Part shown: one piece after another, positions 16,488 through 25,083 of the stretch
Layout: each line of letters starts with the position of its first letter
Position numbering within the stretch: position 1 is the stretch's first letter
Assembly (NCBI RefSeq): GCF_018332455.1
Contig: NZ_BOPZ01000031.1
Location: forward strand, 1 to 40,577
DNA from: Clostridium polyendosporum
GTDB taxonomy: Bacteria; Bacillota; Clostridia; Clostridiales; Clostridiaceae
Direction of reading: 5' to 3'
Length of the DNA stretch: 40,577 nucleotides
The notes under the pieces: model-generated
The model's input: the letters and a program-made list of their open reading frames with translations, nothing else
Databases searched by the model: none
What the model was told of the DNA's origin: nothing
Translations under genes and position numbers: made by a program

Positions 16488-17900
16488 TTAATTAATTGCC
16501 TTACTCTTTAGTTTCCTCTTACCAAAATAACTTCCAAACTTCTTAATAAATTCTAGGTTCAGGTACCCGAATACTAATACCCCTCCTACAATCAATATAA
16601 CTGATAGAATGAAATTTTCAATATATGATAAATAAATATATATACCCATTAAGAAATTTAATAATAGGAACTTTTTAGTATCTATATCAACATTTACAAA
16701 CTCCTTAGTATGAACAGCTCTCATTATGAAAATAACTATATATGAAATCATGGTAGATAATGATGCACCTTGTATTCCAATAACAGGTATAAGAACTACA
16801 TTTAAAACTATATTTATTAATGCACCAATCACTGAAGTATAGAAATTTCCTTTTGTATTCTTAACACTTAAATAAAACACACCATAAAATGAAGAAAACA
16901 CCGAGAAAACCACTCCAACATAAAGGAAAGGTGTATACTTCCATGCTTCATAAAAGTCAGGACTAACTAAAAACTTCATTAAATACTTATTAATAGATAT
17001 CAACCCTATTGCTGCAGTACATTGTAAGACCATTAATAAAGAAAACATTTTAGAATAATCTTTTTTATTTGAATCATGTTCTGAAATAACAGTATCCTGC
17101 CAAGCTAAATAAAAAATAGTATTAATAGTAATCAATATGCTTGGCAATTTATTTGCAATAGCATATATCCCTGTTGATTCAATTCCTTTATAGTAAAGTA
17201 ATAAATATCTATCTGATAGATTAGTAACCCACCAACTTAGCGCATTAGGGATTAGTGGTAAAGAAAACTTCAATAATTCATTTCTTATTTTTCCGTTAAC
17301 CATTGAAAAATTAATATACTGAAATAAATCTATTGTTTTTGCTATGTATAATATACTCACTACACTAGACAAAATAATTGATATTAAGAGTGCTTCAACT
17401 TTTAACCCTAGAAAAACAATTAATATAATATTACTAATTAAGTTTACAAGGGTATTTAACATACCAGCATATGAGTATTCCTTATTTTTTTCTAAACCTC
17501 TAGCAACCTGAAGAGTTATATCTTGAGTGCACATAAAAATAACCTGGAATAATACTAAATATACAAACTGAAATTTATAGAATAATTGTATAAGTAAAAC
17601 TAATAATATAAAAATAATCAAATTCTTTATCACTATAAAATAAGAGTTTGTTATTATTCTTGATTTTTCTTTTTCATCATTAGTATCTAATATATATCTA
17701 TATAATCCTTGGTTAATTTGACATGATACAATTGGTGCAATAAACCCTATCAAGGTCATAATAATATCATAACTACCAAACTCACTTTGAGTTAAGTAAT
17801 ATGAATATAAGGGTAATAATAAAAACACTAATAACTTAGATCCTAAGTTTCCTATTGCATAAATAATAAAATTATTTACTAATTTACTCTTCTTCTGCAT
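16488..17900 (-). CDS. Polysaccharide flippase, Wzx/MOP family (set A)
   Basis: 470 residues with 12 or more membrane helices throughout. It starts NFIIYAIGNLGSKLLVFLLL, followed by YYLTQSEFGSYDIIMTLIGF, the pattern of polysaccharide transporters of the MOP superfamily. It would move undecaprenyl-linked repeat units across the membrane. It leads a short unit with the pyruvyltransferase and lies 116 bases downstream of the secreted lysin, so read-through from that gene is possible. Ribosome binding site AAAGGGAG. Confidence 0.87.
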   Translation of the reverse strand: MQKKSKLVNNFIIYAIGNLGSKLLVFLLLPLYSYYLTQSEFGSYDIIMTLIGFIAPIVSCQINQGLYRYILDTNDEKEKSRIITNSYFIVIKNLIIFILLVLLIQLFYKFQFVYLVLFQVIFMCTQDITLQVARGLEKNKEYSYAGMLNTLVNLISNIILIVFLGLKVEALLISIILSSVVSILYIAKTIDLFQYINFSMVNGKIRNELLKFSLPLIPNALSWWVTNLSDRYLLLYYKGIESTGIYAIANKLPSILITINTIFYLAWQDTVISEHDSNKKDYSKMFSLLMVLQCTAAIGLISINKYLMKFLVSPDFYEAWKYTPFLYVGVVFSVFSSFYGVFYLSVKNTKGNFYTSVIGALINIVLNVVLIPVIGIQGASLSTMISYIVIFIMRAVHTKEFVNVDIDTKKFLLLNFLMGIYIYLSYIENFILSVILIVGGVLVFGYLNLEFIKKFGSYFGKRKLKSKAIN

Positions 17901-18016
17901 TCTCTCTTCTCCCTTTAAAATACCTTAAACCCGAAAAATATCACACCAAATTATATCATAGTCAATTATTAAAAAGCAAAGTGGAATAATAATACAAGGA
18001 TTGAAGTTGTGTATCT

Positions 18017-19129
18017 CTACCACAATGGATAATTTCTTTTATAATCTCCGTGTGAAAATATCTGCCACTCATCTGTTCTACGTCTCCATAATCCTAAAAG
18101 TCTTGTTTTATTACTGTAACTCCAAGCTTGAAAATCACCTTTTATCTTATTACTTGTTATATTACCGCTCTTAACATCCTTTAAGAGAGTTGAACTTGAT
18201 AAACCGCCCGAACCACAATTGAATGCAAAGCTAACTAATGCATCAAATTGTTGTTGAGTTAAATGAACGCCTGAAACCAATCTATTAACCTCATTAACTG
18301 TTCTTTGCAAATCCTCTTTTAATAACTCTTTTCCTTTTTGTCGTGTGATTCCATTACTAAAATTTTCACCTGAACGTATTACGTGACCATATCCAATTGT
18401 TGCGTGTTGTTCCCCAAATCCACTATAAGGTTTTGAGGAAAACCATTCATACTGAGCGATAAAGTTAACCAAATTATCACTAACTTGCATAGACTTTGCA
18501 GTAGAATTCTTGGAATAATTTTTAGTAGTAGTTAAAACTGTTTGTCCTGCATTTACTTTTGAATATGAAGATGTAGTTGTAGTATTATTGGTCAAATAAA
18601 TATATCCTTTTAAATACAAAGTTCCTCTTTTTATCATTTTATCTTTAGGTAAGCTTTCTAACGCACCATCATAAGCTCTATATCTATCCAAATTAGCTTC
18701 ATTAAAATATACAGTATTACCTTCAACCTTCTCTACAAAGGCTACATGTCCATAATTGCCATTACCGCCTCCCCAAACTGCTATAGAGTTTGCTCTCGGC
18801 TCATTTCCGTAATTATATTTTTTTGATTTTGCATTATTATCCCACCAACTTGATGCATGTCCCCAAAATTCACTTGATAATTTTATATTTAGTTTTTCTG
18901 ATACCCTTCCCCAACAAAACCAAGTACCTCGTCCTTTATAATTCTCACCAAAAATATTTTGACTACCATAACTGCTACTACTTAAATTAGGTGTATTAGA
19001 AATAGTAGCCGCGTAAGCTTTAATTGTAACAATGAATAAATCATCTGATAAGTTTAATAAAGGACAAAAATTAAGGATACCTACAACCATAATAACTATG
19101 TGTATGGTTCTAAAAATATTTTTTTTCAA
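18017..19129 (-). CDS. Secreted two-domain lysin: CHAP plus GH24 lysozyme
   Basis: 370 residues from a TTG start, selected because GGAGGG lies 8 bases upstream; an upstream ATG has no ribosome binding site. A signal/anchor segment (about 4-42) ends near KAYAA. The CHAP amidase/endopeptidase domain follows, with catalytic cysteine in GTWFCWGR (about C72) and histidine in YGHVAFVEK (about H128). A serine/threonine-rich linker leads to a phage-type GH24 lysozyme from about 215 with glutamate in AQYEWFSSK, HATIGYGH, and WRRRTDEWQIF at the end. The usual catalytic aspartate between glutamate and threonine is not evident. It probably cleaves peptidoglycan during growth or release. No phage genes surround it. 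Confidence 0.85.
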   Translation of the reverse strand: MKKNIFRTIHIVIMVVGILNFCPLLNLSDDLFIVTIKAYAATISNTPNLSSSSYGSQNIFGENYKGRGTWFCWGRVSEKLNIKLSSEFWGHASSWWDNNAKSKKYNYGNEPRANSIAVWGGGNGNYGHVAFVEKVEGNTVYFNEANLDRYRAYDGALESLPKDKMIKRGTLYLKGYIYLTNNTTTTSSYSKVNAGQTVLTTTKNYSKNSTAKSMQVSDNLVNFIAQYEWFSSKPYSGFGEQHATIGYGHVIRSGENFSNGITRQKGKELLKEDLQRTVNEVNRLVSGVHLTQQQFDALVSFAFNCGSGGLSSSTLLKDVKSGNITSNKIKGDFQAWSYSNKTRLLGLWRRRTDEWQIFSHGDYKRNYPLW

Positions 19130-19183
19130 ATTACCATCCCTCCAGTACATTATCTGTATGTCTTAAAAGATTATTTATTTAAA

Positions 19184-19211
19184 AAAGCACTGCTTTATTT
19201 AGCAGTGCTTT
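19184..19211 (-). terminator. Terminator-like hairpin upstream of the lysin gene
   Basis: A perfect 11-bp stem AAAGCACTGCT/AGCAGTGCTTT with a 6-base loop is followed by TTTTTT on the minus strand. No minus-strand gene ends nearby: rfbB has its own terminator at 19464-19497. Sequence and flank (TACAAGAACAAAGCACTGCT) match the terminator of the sortase operon at 21395-21418. Confidence 0.7.
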
Positions 19212-19312
19212 GTTCTTGTATAATACCATCTTTTTTTGGTATAATTTACATATATTTCAAATTAAGTCTTATTCTCTCATTGCACTGCAAGATAATATTA
19301 ATAATGCTATTT

Positions 19313-19430
19313 ATGTAATAATTATTACATATTTTTGCAGGAATTAAAACCACTTTTTTGTAAAAATTTAATATTTTCTTTATTTTAATTAAATTTTTAA
19401 TTAAAGTTATTTCTGATGCCGGTAATTACA
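19313..19430 (-). promoter_or_regulatory. Copy of the upstream region of the sortase-substrate gene
   Basis: Bases 19316-19337 are identical to 23563-23584 (TAATAATTATTACATATT and TTTG). The following 90 or so bases stay alignable up to TTAATTAAAGT. Here the shared block forms an 18-bp perfect palindrome ATGTAATAATTATTACAT (19313-19330), operator-like. A clear -35/-10 pair is not visible. The gap 19130-19613 holds this, the hairpin at 19184-19211 and the rfbB terminator. Confidence 0.5.
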
Positions 19431-19463
19431 TATAACTTTATAACTAAATAACAGCAATATAAA

Positions 19464-19497
19464 AAGGCAGCATATGGATTCCCCCCTATACTACCTT
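19464..19497 (-). terminator. Terminator of the dTDP-glucose dehydratase gene
   Basis: The minus-strand RNA pairs AAGGUAGUAUA with UAUGCUGCCUU (two G-U pairs) around a G-rich loop, then reads UUUAUAUU. It lies about 115 bases after the stop at 19614. Confidence 0.6.
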
Positions 19498-19613
19498 AAT
19501 TTTTTCAATTTAAACTGAAGTTTAACCTTATCAAACCTAAATTAGTTTTAAAGTTCCGATAATCAACAAATTGCCTAATAAGTAAGACTGTGATTATTTA
19601 ATCGATGGATTTT

Positions 19614-20648
19614 TCATAATAATTCTAATATTCTACGAGAAGCAGCATTCTTTATCCACTCTTGATTATCTAAATACCATTGAATTGTCTTCTTTATTCC
19701 AACCTCAAATGTTGTTTCTGGATACCACCCTAACTCTTCTTTTATCTTAGTTGGATCAATTCCATATCTTCTATCATGACCTTTTCTATCCTCAACATAT
19801 TTAATTAAACTCTCAGTTATTTCTCTATCTAAATGCTTATTTAAATAAGCTATTACTGTCTTAACTATTTGTATATTAGTTCTTTCATTATGACCACCTA
19901 TATTATAAACCTCACCAAACCTTCCATTGTTTATAACCATATCAATTGCCCTACAGTGATCTTCAACATATAGCCAGTCTCTTATATTTAATCCATCTCC
20001 GTAAACTGGAAGATCTTTATGCTGTAAGCAGTTATTGATTAATAGTGGTATAAGCTTTTCTGGAAACTGGTATGGTCCGTAATTATTTGAGCATCTTGTT
20101 ATGTTTATTGGCATCTTATATGTATCACGATACGCCTTAACCATTAAGTCCCCACTAGCCTTACTTGATGAATATGGACTATGTGGATCAAGTGGGGTTG
20201 TTTCCGTGAAGTATCCCATTTCCCCTAACGAACCGTAAACCTCATCTGTTGAGACTTGAAGAAATTTAATACCGTCCTTCCATTTACCTTCAGTTTCCCA
20301 TGCCTTCTTAGCACAGTTTAATAGATTTACAGTTCCTAAAACGTTTGTTTGAACAAACATTTCGGGATTTCTTATACTTCTATCAACGTGGGATTCTGCA
20401 GCAAAGTTAGCAACATAATCTATTTGATACTTTTCAAACAATCCTTCAATTAGTTCTTTATCACAAATATCTCCTTGAACAAATATATGCTTTGAATTAT
20501 TTTCTACTTCTTTTAGATTTTCTAAGTTTCCCGCATAAGTTAGCTTATCTAAGTTTATTATTTTAATGTTATTATATTTCTTTAACATGTAGAGTATAAA
20601 ATTTGAGCCTATAAATCCCGCTCCTCCTGTTACTAAATACGTCTTCAT
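19614..20648 (-). CDS. rfbB: dTDP-glucose 4,6-dehydratase
   Basis: 344 residues. It converts dTDP-glucose to dTDP-4-keto-6-deoxyglucose, the branch point to dTDP-rhamnose and other deoxysugars. NAD-binding GGAGFIGSNF (about 9-18), NFAAESHVDRSI, the catalytic STDEVYGSLGE with threonine-aspartate-glutamate, and YSSSKASGD with the YxxxK pair all match RfbB/RmlB. The start at 20648 is chosen for conservation and AAGGGG upstream. No rmlA, rmlC or rmlD is in the window, so the other steps must be encoded elsewhere. It appears monocistronic. Confidence 0.95.
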   Translation of the reverse strand: MKTYLVTGGAGFIGSNFILYMLKKYNNIKIINLDKLTYAGNLENLKEVENNSKHIFVQGDICDKELIEGLFEKYQIDYVANFAAESHVDRSIRNPEMFVQTNVLGTVNLLNCAKKAWETEGKWKDGIKFLQVSTDEVYGSLGEMGYFTETTPLDPHSPYSSSKASGDLMVKAYRDTYKMPINITRCSNNYGPYQFPEKLIPLLINNCLQHKDLPVYGDGLNIRDWLYVEDHCRAIDMVINNGRFGEVYNIGGHNERTNIQIVKTVIAYLNKHLDREITESLIKYVEDRKGHDRRYGIDPTKIKEELGWYPETTFEVGIKKTIQWYLDNQEWIKNAASRRILELL

Positions 20649-20869
20649 TTCATTATTTCCCCTTAGATACAAATGATATATATATTATACAATCTCTTTT
20701 CAGTTATTTTCATATTCTCATATTATTCGATATAAATTATAATCTCCTATAATTCATACCTGCCAGCAAAATCTTTAATGCTACTTTTATTTTACCAAAA
20801 ACAGCATATTACATGTATTTTTAGTTAATACTAAATATTAAGTTATTATGCATCTAATGAGGTATTTCT

Positions 20870-21310
20870 ATGAAACATAAAAAAAATGTAGTATTTATAA
20901 TAATTATCTTGTTACTAATTGCTTTATACTATTGCGTATTAACTATAGCTAATACTCCAAATTCTGTAGTAACTAATAAAACACTTAATGAAAATAATCC
21001 TATAGAAAAAAGAGGAAATCCAACCTACGATTATATAATAGGTAAATATGGCTTACCTCATTATCGTGTATTCTTTTGGGTTCCAAAAAACTCTACTAAG
21101 TACATACCTTATGCTGATAATGGTATAAATACCAACGTGTCAAATCATGGTTCTGTTGAAAAATGGACTGTTGTTGAAACAAAAGAAATAACAGAAAATG
21201 AAAAATTAGTTTTTATATACGTTCCTAAGACTTTTGTTTTTCTACATGGAAAAGATTTTGAAAAGGTAATTCATTTATACTATAAAAACATCTCTGAGAT
21301 TAGTCCATAA
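20870..21310 (+). CDS. Membrane-anchored protein of unknown function (146 aa)
   Basis: I do not recognise this family. An N-terminal hydrophobic helix (about residues 6-26, VVFIIIILLLIALYYCVL) probably anchors it with the rest outside, or acts as an uncleaved signal. The outer part contains GNPTYDYIIGKYGLPHYRVF and, near the end, KLVFIYVPKTFVFLHGKDFE, suggesting a small compact domain. A GAGGT ribosome binding site precedes the ATG. It is transcribed alone on the plus strand between minus-strand genes, and its stop codon sits in the loop of a strong terminator. Confidence 0.65.
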   Translation: MKHKKNVVFIIIILLLIALYYCVLTIANTPNSVVTNKTLNENNPIEKRGNPTYDYIIGKYGLPHYRVFFWVPKNSTKYIPYADNGINTNVSNHGSVEKWTVVETKEITENEKLVFIYVPKTFVFLHGKDFEKVIHLYYKNISEISP

Positions 21311-21338
21311 TTTATTGGCTTGTCTCAGAGATGTTTTT
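21284..21338 (+). terminator. Terminator overlapping the end of the 146-aa gene
   Basis: A perfect 16-bp stem (AAAAACATCTCTGAGA at 21284-21299 and its complement at 21323-21338) has T-rich ends on both strands. The TAA stop at 21308-21310 lies in the loop. Confidence 0.85.
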
Positions 21339-21394
21339 ATAATTTGTTAATTTCCCCGTAAATTATTTAATCTAAACTAATATACCAAGAATAA

Positions 21395-21418
21395 AGCACC
21401 ACTAAATTTAGCAGTGCT
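21395..21418 (-). terminator. Terminator of the sortase operon
   Basis: On the minus strand AGCACUGCUAAA folds back on UUUAGUGGUGCU (two G-U pairs) and is followed by UUUAUUC. It starts directly after the stop of the 21419 gene. Confidence 0.7.
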
Positions 21419-22312
21419 CTATTCTTGTATAACATCAACTTTATTAGATATTACTTCTCTATTGCTTAAGCAAATATACATAGCTAGTAATGTAATACCT
21501 AATGCAATAAACAAAAGACCAATAAATAGTAAAAAATATGCATACTCCAGCATAAATTTAGTTAGCCCTTCTTTGATATATGGTGTAGCAACTGAAATTC
21601 TATAGGGTAACTTATAAACTAAAGCAATTGTCGCTGGAATTAGTGTCATTAAACCTGCTGGTATAAAACTACTACCAACCCACATAAATGTATTCCAAGG
21701 CCTTCTTCTGTTTAATAATCTTAATATTAACATCAAAATTACTGAGGATATAATATATAATAAACTATAATTGCCCAGGAAATAGCATATCTTTCGAAAT
21801 TTTTGAAATTCCCCAAATTTCGCAACCGCTCCAAGATTAAAAAGATTAGTATAATCATTAATACGATCACTAGTATTTATAGCTACTTCCTTAAGTTGTT
21901 TTTTTACTGCATTATTTATTTCTATATTTTTTTCCTTAGCATAATCTTCAAGATTCTTATTTATTGATTGTTCAATAACTTGAATATCCACTCTAGCTGC
22001 CAATAAATTACTTTTATATTTCATATACTGAGATGTATTATCAAGATTTTTAAAGGTTTGTTCCTTTATAAAATCTTGATTAACTGAACCTAAAAGCATG
22101 TCTTTAGGAATAGCTGTCATTATACTTAAATTATTAAAAGTTTTATCTACTTCCTCATATAAAAGAGTAAAATAATCAGACTTTTCAATCGTTTCCTTAT
22201 AGAAATTACTATTTAGCAGTTTAAAATTTATAAAAATACTTACCTGTACTATAAATAAAAAGAACATCAATAAGAGACTTATAATAAACTTTAAAGCATC
22301 CTTTAATCTCAT
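21419..22312 (-). CDS. Multi-pass membrane protein linked to the sortase
   Basis: 297 residues. One N-terminal membrane helix (about 10-31) is followed by an extracellular stretch of about 140 residues, mostly helical and charged (FYKETIEKSDYFTLLYEEVD to DRINDYTNLFNLG), and then three more helices (about 180-200, 210-235, 255-280). Its start overlaps the sortase stop by one base (TAATG), so it is translationally coupled. No enzymatic motif is visible. I infer a role in presenting the sortase or its substrate at the membrane; family not named. Confidence 0.7.
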   Translation of the reverse strand: MRLKDALKFIISLLLMFFLFIVQVSIFINFKLLNSNFYKETIEKSDYFTLLYEEVDKTFNNLSIMTAIPKDMLLGSVNQDFIKEQTFKNLDNTSQYMKYKSNLLAARVDIQVIEQSINKNLEDYAKEKNIEINNAVKKQLKEVAINTSDRINDYTNLFNLGAVAKFGEFQKFRKICYFLGNYSLLYIISSVILMLILRLLNRRRPWNTFMWVGSSFIPAGLMTLIPATIALVYKLPYRISVATPYIKEGLTKFMLEYAYFLLFIGLLFIALGITLLAMYICLSNREVISNKVDVIQE

Positions 22313-22968
22313 TACTGGCTTCCCCCTTCCCTTAATAACATTGCACCTTCTATCAATTCACCTATAACAATATATCTCTGAGGAGGAATGCCTATAGTAT
22401 TAAAGGGATAACAAGTATATATGGTCAACTTTTCTTTATCACTAGGAATAGTGACAGTTCTATCATTAGCCTCAACAATTTTTATTTCAGAAACCTTGTA
22501 GACATATTTCCCATAAGAAGTATTAAATATTATGCTATCATCTTTTTTAACCTTACCAAGGTTTTTAAATACAGTTTCACTATGACCAGCTAAAACCACA
22601 TTTCCATTTTCCCCCGGAAACCTGGAGCTATCAGAATGAGCTATACCATTTAAAAGATCCACATCTCTATCACCCTGTATAACAGGATAATGAATAGATG
22701 CACTTTCTATAATTAACTCTCCAAACTCTTGTCCAAGATAAGGAAATTTAATATTATTATCGTCAACTTTAACCGTTGCAACATTTTCAATATTATATTC
22801 ATCTCGAATAAAAAGCCTGGATAGAAAATAAGCCTGTTTCATATAATTCCATCCACCAACAGATATCAACCCAATCCCGCATACAAATAACAAAATGGGA
22901 ATTCCTAAAAGAATTCCCACTCTTGCTCTTTTGCGGGACTTATGTATTAAAGTTTTTTCTTTTTTCAT
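22312..22968 (-). CDS. Class D-type sortase
   Basis: 218 residues. This membrane-bound transpeptidase cuts a sorting signal and joins the protein to the wall. One N-terminal helix (about 16-38) precedes the catalytic beta-barrel. The catalytic residues are visible: His129 in LAGHSETVF, Cys186 in LTIYTCYPF, Arg198 in PPQRYIVIGEL. Spacing and length fit class D rather than housekeeping class A. GGAGGG precedes the ATG. It lies between a probable substrate gene (22 bases upstream) and a membrane-protein gene (overlapping), which suggests a dedicated substrate. Confidence 0.9.
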   Translation of the reverse strand: MKKEKTLIHKSRKRARVGILLGIPILLFVCGIGLISVGGWNYMKQAYFLSRLFIRDEYNIENVATVKVDDNNIKFPYLGQEFGELIIESASIHYPVIQGDRDVDLLNGIAHSDSSRFPGENGNVVLAGHSETVFKNLGKVKKDDSIIFNTSYGKYVYKVSEIKIVEANDRTVTIPSDKEKLTIYTCYPFNTIGIPPQRYIVIGELIEGAMLLREGGSQ

Positions 22969-22990
22969 ATGTCCCTCCAGCTTGTTACAA

Positions 22991-23521
22991 CTATGCAGTT
23001 GCTACTCTCTTAACAAACATAAGTGAACCAGCAGCAGCTATTATCATCATTGAACCAAGTACTAATACAAAACTTCCACTTCCAGCTTTCTTCATAATAA
23101 TATCATCTGCAGTTGCAGAAACAACTGCCTTTCCATTACCATCGAATAAAGTAAGTACATATGTACCCAACACATTCTTTGAAAGTGAAGCAGTAAGACC
23201 TGCAGCATTAGCAGCTTGTTCTATAGCAGCTAAAACCTGAGCTTTGGATTCTTTACTTAATTGTGAAATACCTGATACCTTTTCTGCTTTTACTATGTCA
23301 CGGATCTTATCAATCTGGGACACAACTTCCTTTGTTTGTGCTTCTGTCAACGTGTTAGTCTTTAGATAGTTTTCAGTCTTAATGATATAAACATCAGGTG
23401 CTTTTGCTTGCTTTAAGGCTTTAACAACATCATCCTTTGGTTTTGCAAAAGCTGTTACTGATGTTCCTACCACTAGAGTTGCAACTGCTAGTGTGCTTAC
23501 TAGTAATCTTAATTTTTTCAT
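22991..23521 (-). CDS. Secreted protein, probable dedicated sortase substrate
   Basis: 176 residues from the ATG at 23521, supported by GGGGGTGG. A signal peptide (about 1-26) ends TAFAKP. Residues 27-140 include a helical part with LTEAQTKEVVSQIDKIRDIV and a lysine/alanine-rich helix, then a short beta part (TYVLTLFDGNGKAVV). The C-terminus is a sorting-signal-like tail: KKAGSGS, a hydrophobic helix (SFVLVLGSMMIIAAAGSLMF) and VKR. No LPXTG or NPXTN-type motif is present, so the cleavage motif would be unusual. Adjacency to the sortase supports substrate status. Confidence 0.75.
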   Translation of the reverse strand: MKKLRLLVSTLAVATLVVGTSVTAFAKPKDDVVKALKQAKAPDVYIIKTENYLKTNTLTEAQTKEVVSQIDKIRDIVKAEKVSGISQLSKESKAQVLAAIEQAANAAGLTASLSKNVLGTYVLTLFDGNGKAVVSATADDIIMKKAGSGSFVLVLGSMMIIAAAGSLMFVKRVATA

Positions 23522-23562
23522 ATTTCCACCCCCGAACAATATTAGCAATGTTATACATTACA

Positions 23563-23650
23563 TAATAATTATTACATATTTTTGTATAATTTCAAATAGT
23601 TTTTTCGATATTTTTAACATTTTATTTATTTTCATTAAAATTTAAATTAA
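23563..23650 (-). promoter_or_regulatory. Upstream region of the sortase operon with a palindromic block
   Basis: TAATAATTATTA (23563-23574) is palindromic and lies about 40 bases before the start codon. The block and the AT-rich sequence behind it are repeated at 19313-19430, suggesting a functional control region. No clear -35/-10 pair was found. Confidence 0.4.
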
Positions 23651-23693
23651 AGTCTCCCCCTTTTTTATTAAATTAATTCAAAATTGATTTAAT

Positions 23694-23742
23694 AAAAAAG
23701 CTGAACTACACTAATCATAAATTAGCGTAGTTCAGCTTTTTT
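23694..23742. terminator. Strong bidirectional hairpin between divergent genes
   Basis: Two 22-base arms pair with a single A-C mismatch around a 5-base loop. The ends are A6 and T6, giving terminator form on both strands. The flanking genes diverge from this point, so no known transcript needs to end here. The core repeats the hairpin at 15128-15156. Apart from this and the two upstream regions the gap 23522-23899 has nothing I recognise. Confidence 0.75.
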
Positions 23743-23858
23743 ATATCTTTATATTCCTCTATTAAACTTATAATTTTAATTAGATGATCCATGAAGAGTA
23801 TGCTTTAAAAGAAAAAGTTATCATTAATACAAATAAAACAACAAATATTGCATCAATA

Positions 23859-23867
23859 TGATATAAT
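23859..23867 (+). promoter_or_regulatory. Extended -10 promoter of the acyltransferase gene
   Basis: TGATATAAT (TG, one base, TATAAT) lies 33 bases before the ATG. No good -35 box is present, which is usual for extended -10 promoters. Confidence 0.5.
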
Positions 23868-23899
23868 TTATCTAATAATTTAAGGAGGTATGATAATAA

Positions 23900-24922
23900 A
23901 TGAATCAAACAGTAAAACTTGATAGAAAAGGTTACATAGACATTGCTAAAGGACTTTTAATAATTTTAGTTGTTGTTGGGCACTCAAAAATTGAAAATTT
24001 TGATTATATTTACTGGTTTCATATGCCAGCATTTTTTATAATTAGTGGATTCCTTTTTAAACCATTCCAACTAACAGAAATTAAAGCATGGTTAAACAAA
24101 ACCTTTAGTAGATTTCTTATACCATATATAGCATTCTATATAATTAGTTGGCTATTACTTACTATGCTTAACTATGATAAAATAACCTTTAAAAGTATAA
24201 TAAAGGATTTCATTATGTTTGTTTATGGTGGACGTGCTATTGGTGGTGTTTATTGGTATGTGACATGTTTAATCGTAACTCAGTTAATTTTTTCAATTTT
24301 ACAAGTTAAACTCAAAAAGAAATATGTATTAATTTGTCTTGTTACTGCATATATTATAGGCCATTTGGAGTCTATATATATATTACCAAGTAGTGATTAT
24401 TATAATATGCCTATGAGATTTAAGTTCCCTTGGAATATTGATGTTTCATTAGTAGCATTAATTTATTTTGGAATAGGATTCTATTGTAAAGATTTAATAA
24501 ATTCAATTTATACAAAACCAAAAGTTTTAATGACAACATTAACAGGATTAGGTTGTAGCGTTTTAATTATCATATCTGAGTTAGGTATATTAAAATATAG
24601 CTTAGATATGAAATATAGTCAGTATAGACACTTACTATTAGATTTATGTATTCCTGTGTTATTTACAGTTTTTGTTTTATTAATAAGTATGCTAATGGAT
24701 AAAAGAAGTAACCTTGTTGGATATATTGGTAAGCAATCTTTAATTATAATGTACCTTCATTTACCTATAAATACAGTTTTACAATCTATTTTTCATTATA
24801 ATAGTTATATGTTTATCTTAGTTGGCATTGTATTTCCTTTAATATGTTCGATAATATTTGAAAAGAATCCTATAACTGAAAACATTCTATTAGGAAAAGT
24901 TACTATAGTTAAGGCACAATAG
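23900..24922 (+). CDS. Acyltransferase 3 family membrane protein
   Basis: 340 residues with about ten membrane helices. The start RKGYIDIAKGLLIILVVVGH includes the family's conserved arginine and active-site histidine. WFHMPAFFIISGFLF is typical of the fucose 4-O-acetyltransferase/WecH-like branch. It would transfer an acetyl group to a sugar during polysaccharide assembly. AAGGAGG precedes the ATG. It is followed by its own terminator at 25084-25142, so it is not obviously co-transcribed with the lyase downstream. The acceptor is unknown. Confidence 0.85.
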   Translation: MNQTVKLDRKGYIDIAKGLLIILVVVGHSKIENFDYIYWFHMPAFFIISGFLFKPFQLTEIKAWLNKTFSRFLIPYIAFYIISWLLLTMLNYDKITFKSIIKDFIMFVYGGRAIGGVYWYVTCLIVTQLIFSILQVKLKKKYVLICLVTAYIIGHLESIYILPSSDYYNMPMRFKFPWNIDVSLVALIYFGIGFYCKDLINSIYTKPKVLMTTLTGLGCSVLIIISELGILKYSLDMKYSQYRHLLLDLCIPVLFTVFVLLISMLMDKRSNLVGYIGKQSLIIMYLHLPINTVLQSIFHYNSYMFILVGIVFPLICSIIFEKNPITENILLGKVTIVKAQ

Positions 24923-25083
24923 AAGATGTGTAATAGAATATGTCAATGATTCTTCCGATTCAACTACAGTTTAAATTAATAATAAACAATATAACATCCT
25001 AAGTACTTAGAAAATAAAATCCTAATTCTCTCTAGAGCCTTTTAATTCTGTAGTAATAGATTGTTGGTTATAAATCATAAAAT

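Noticed and set aside
18017-19129. The lysin gene as part of a prophage
   Set aside because: No holin, tail, terminase or integrase gene is present in the window, and the protein has its own secretion signal.
19313-19330. ATGTAATAATTATTACAT as a PerR, Fur, Zur or TnrA box
   Set aside because: Spacing and half-sites do not fit any of these consensus sequences; I keep it only as an unnamed palindrome.
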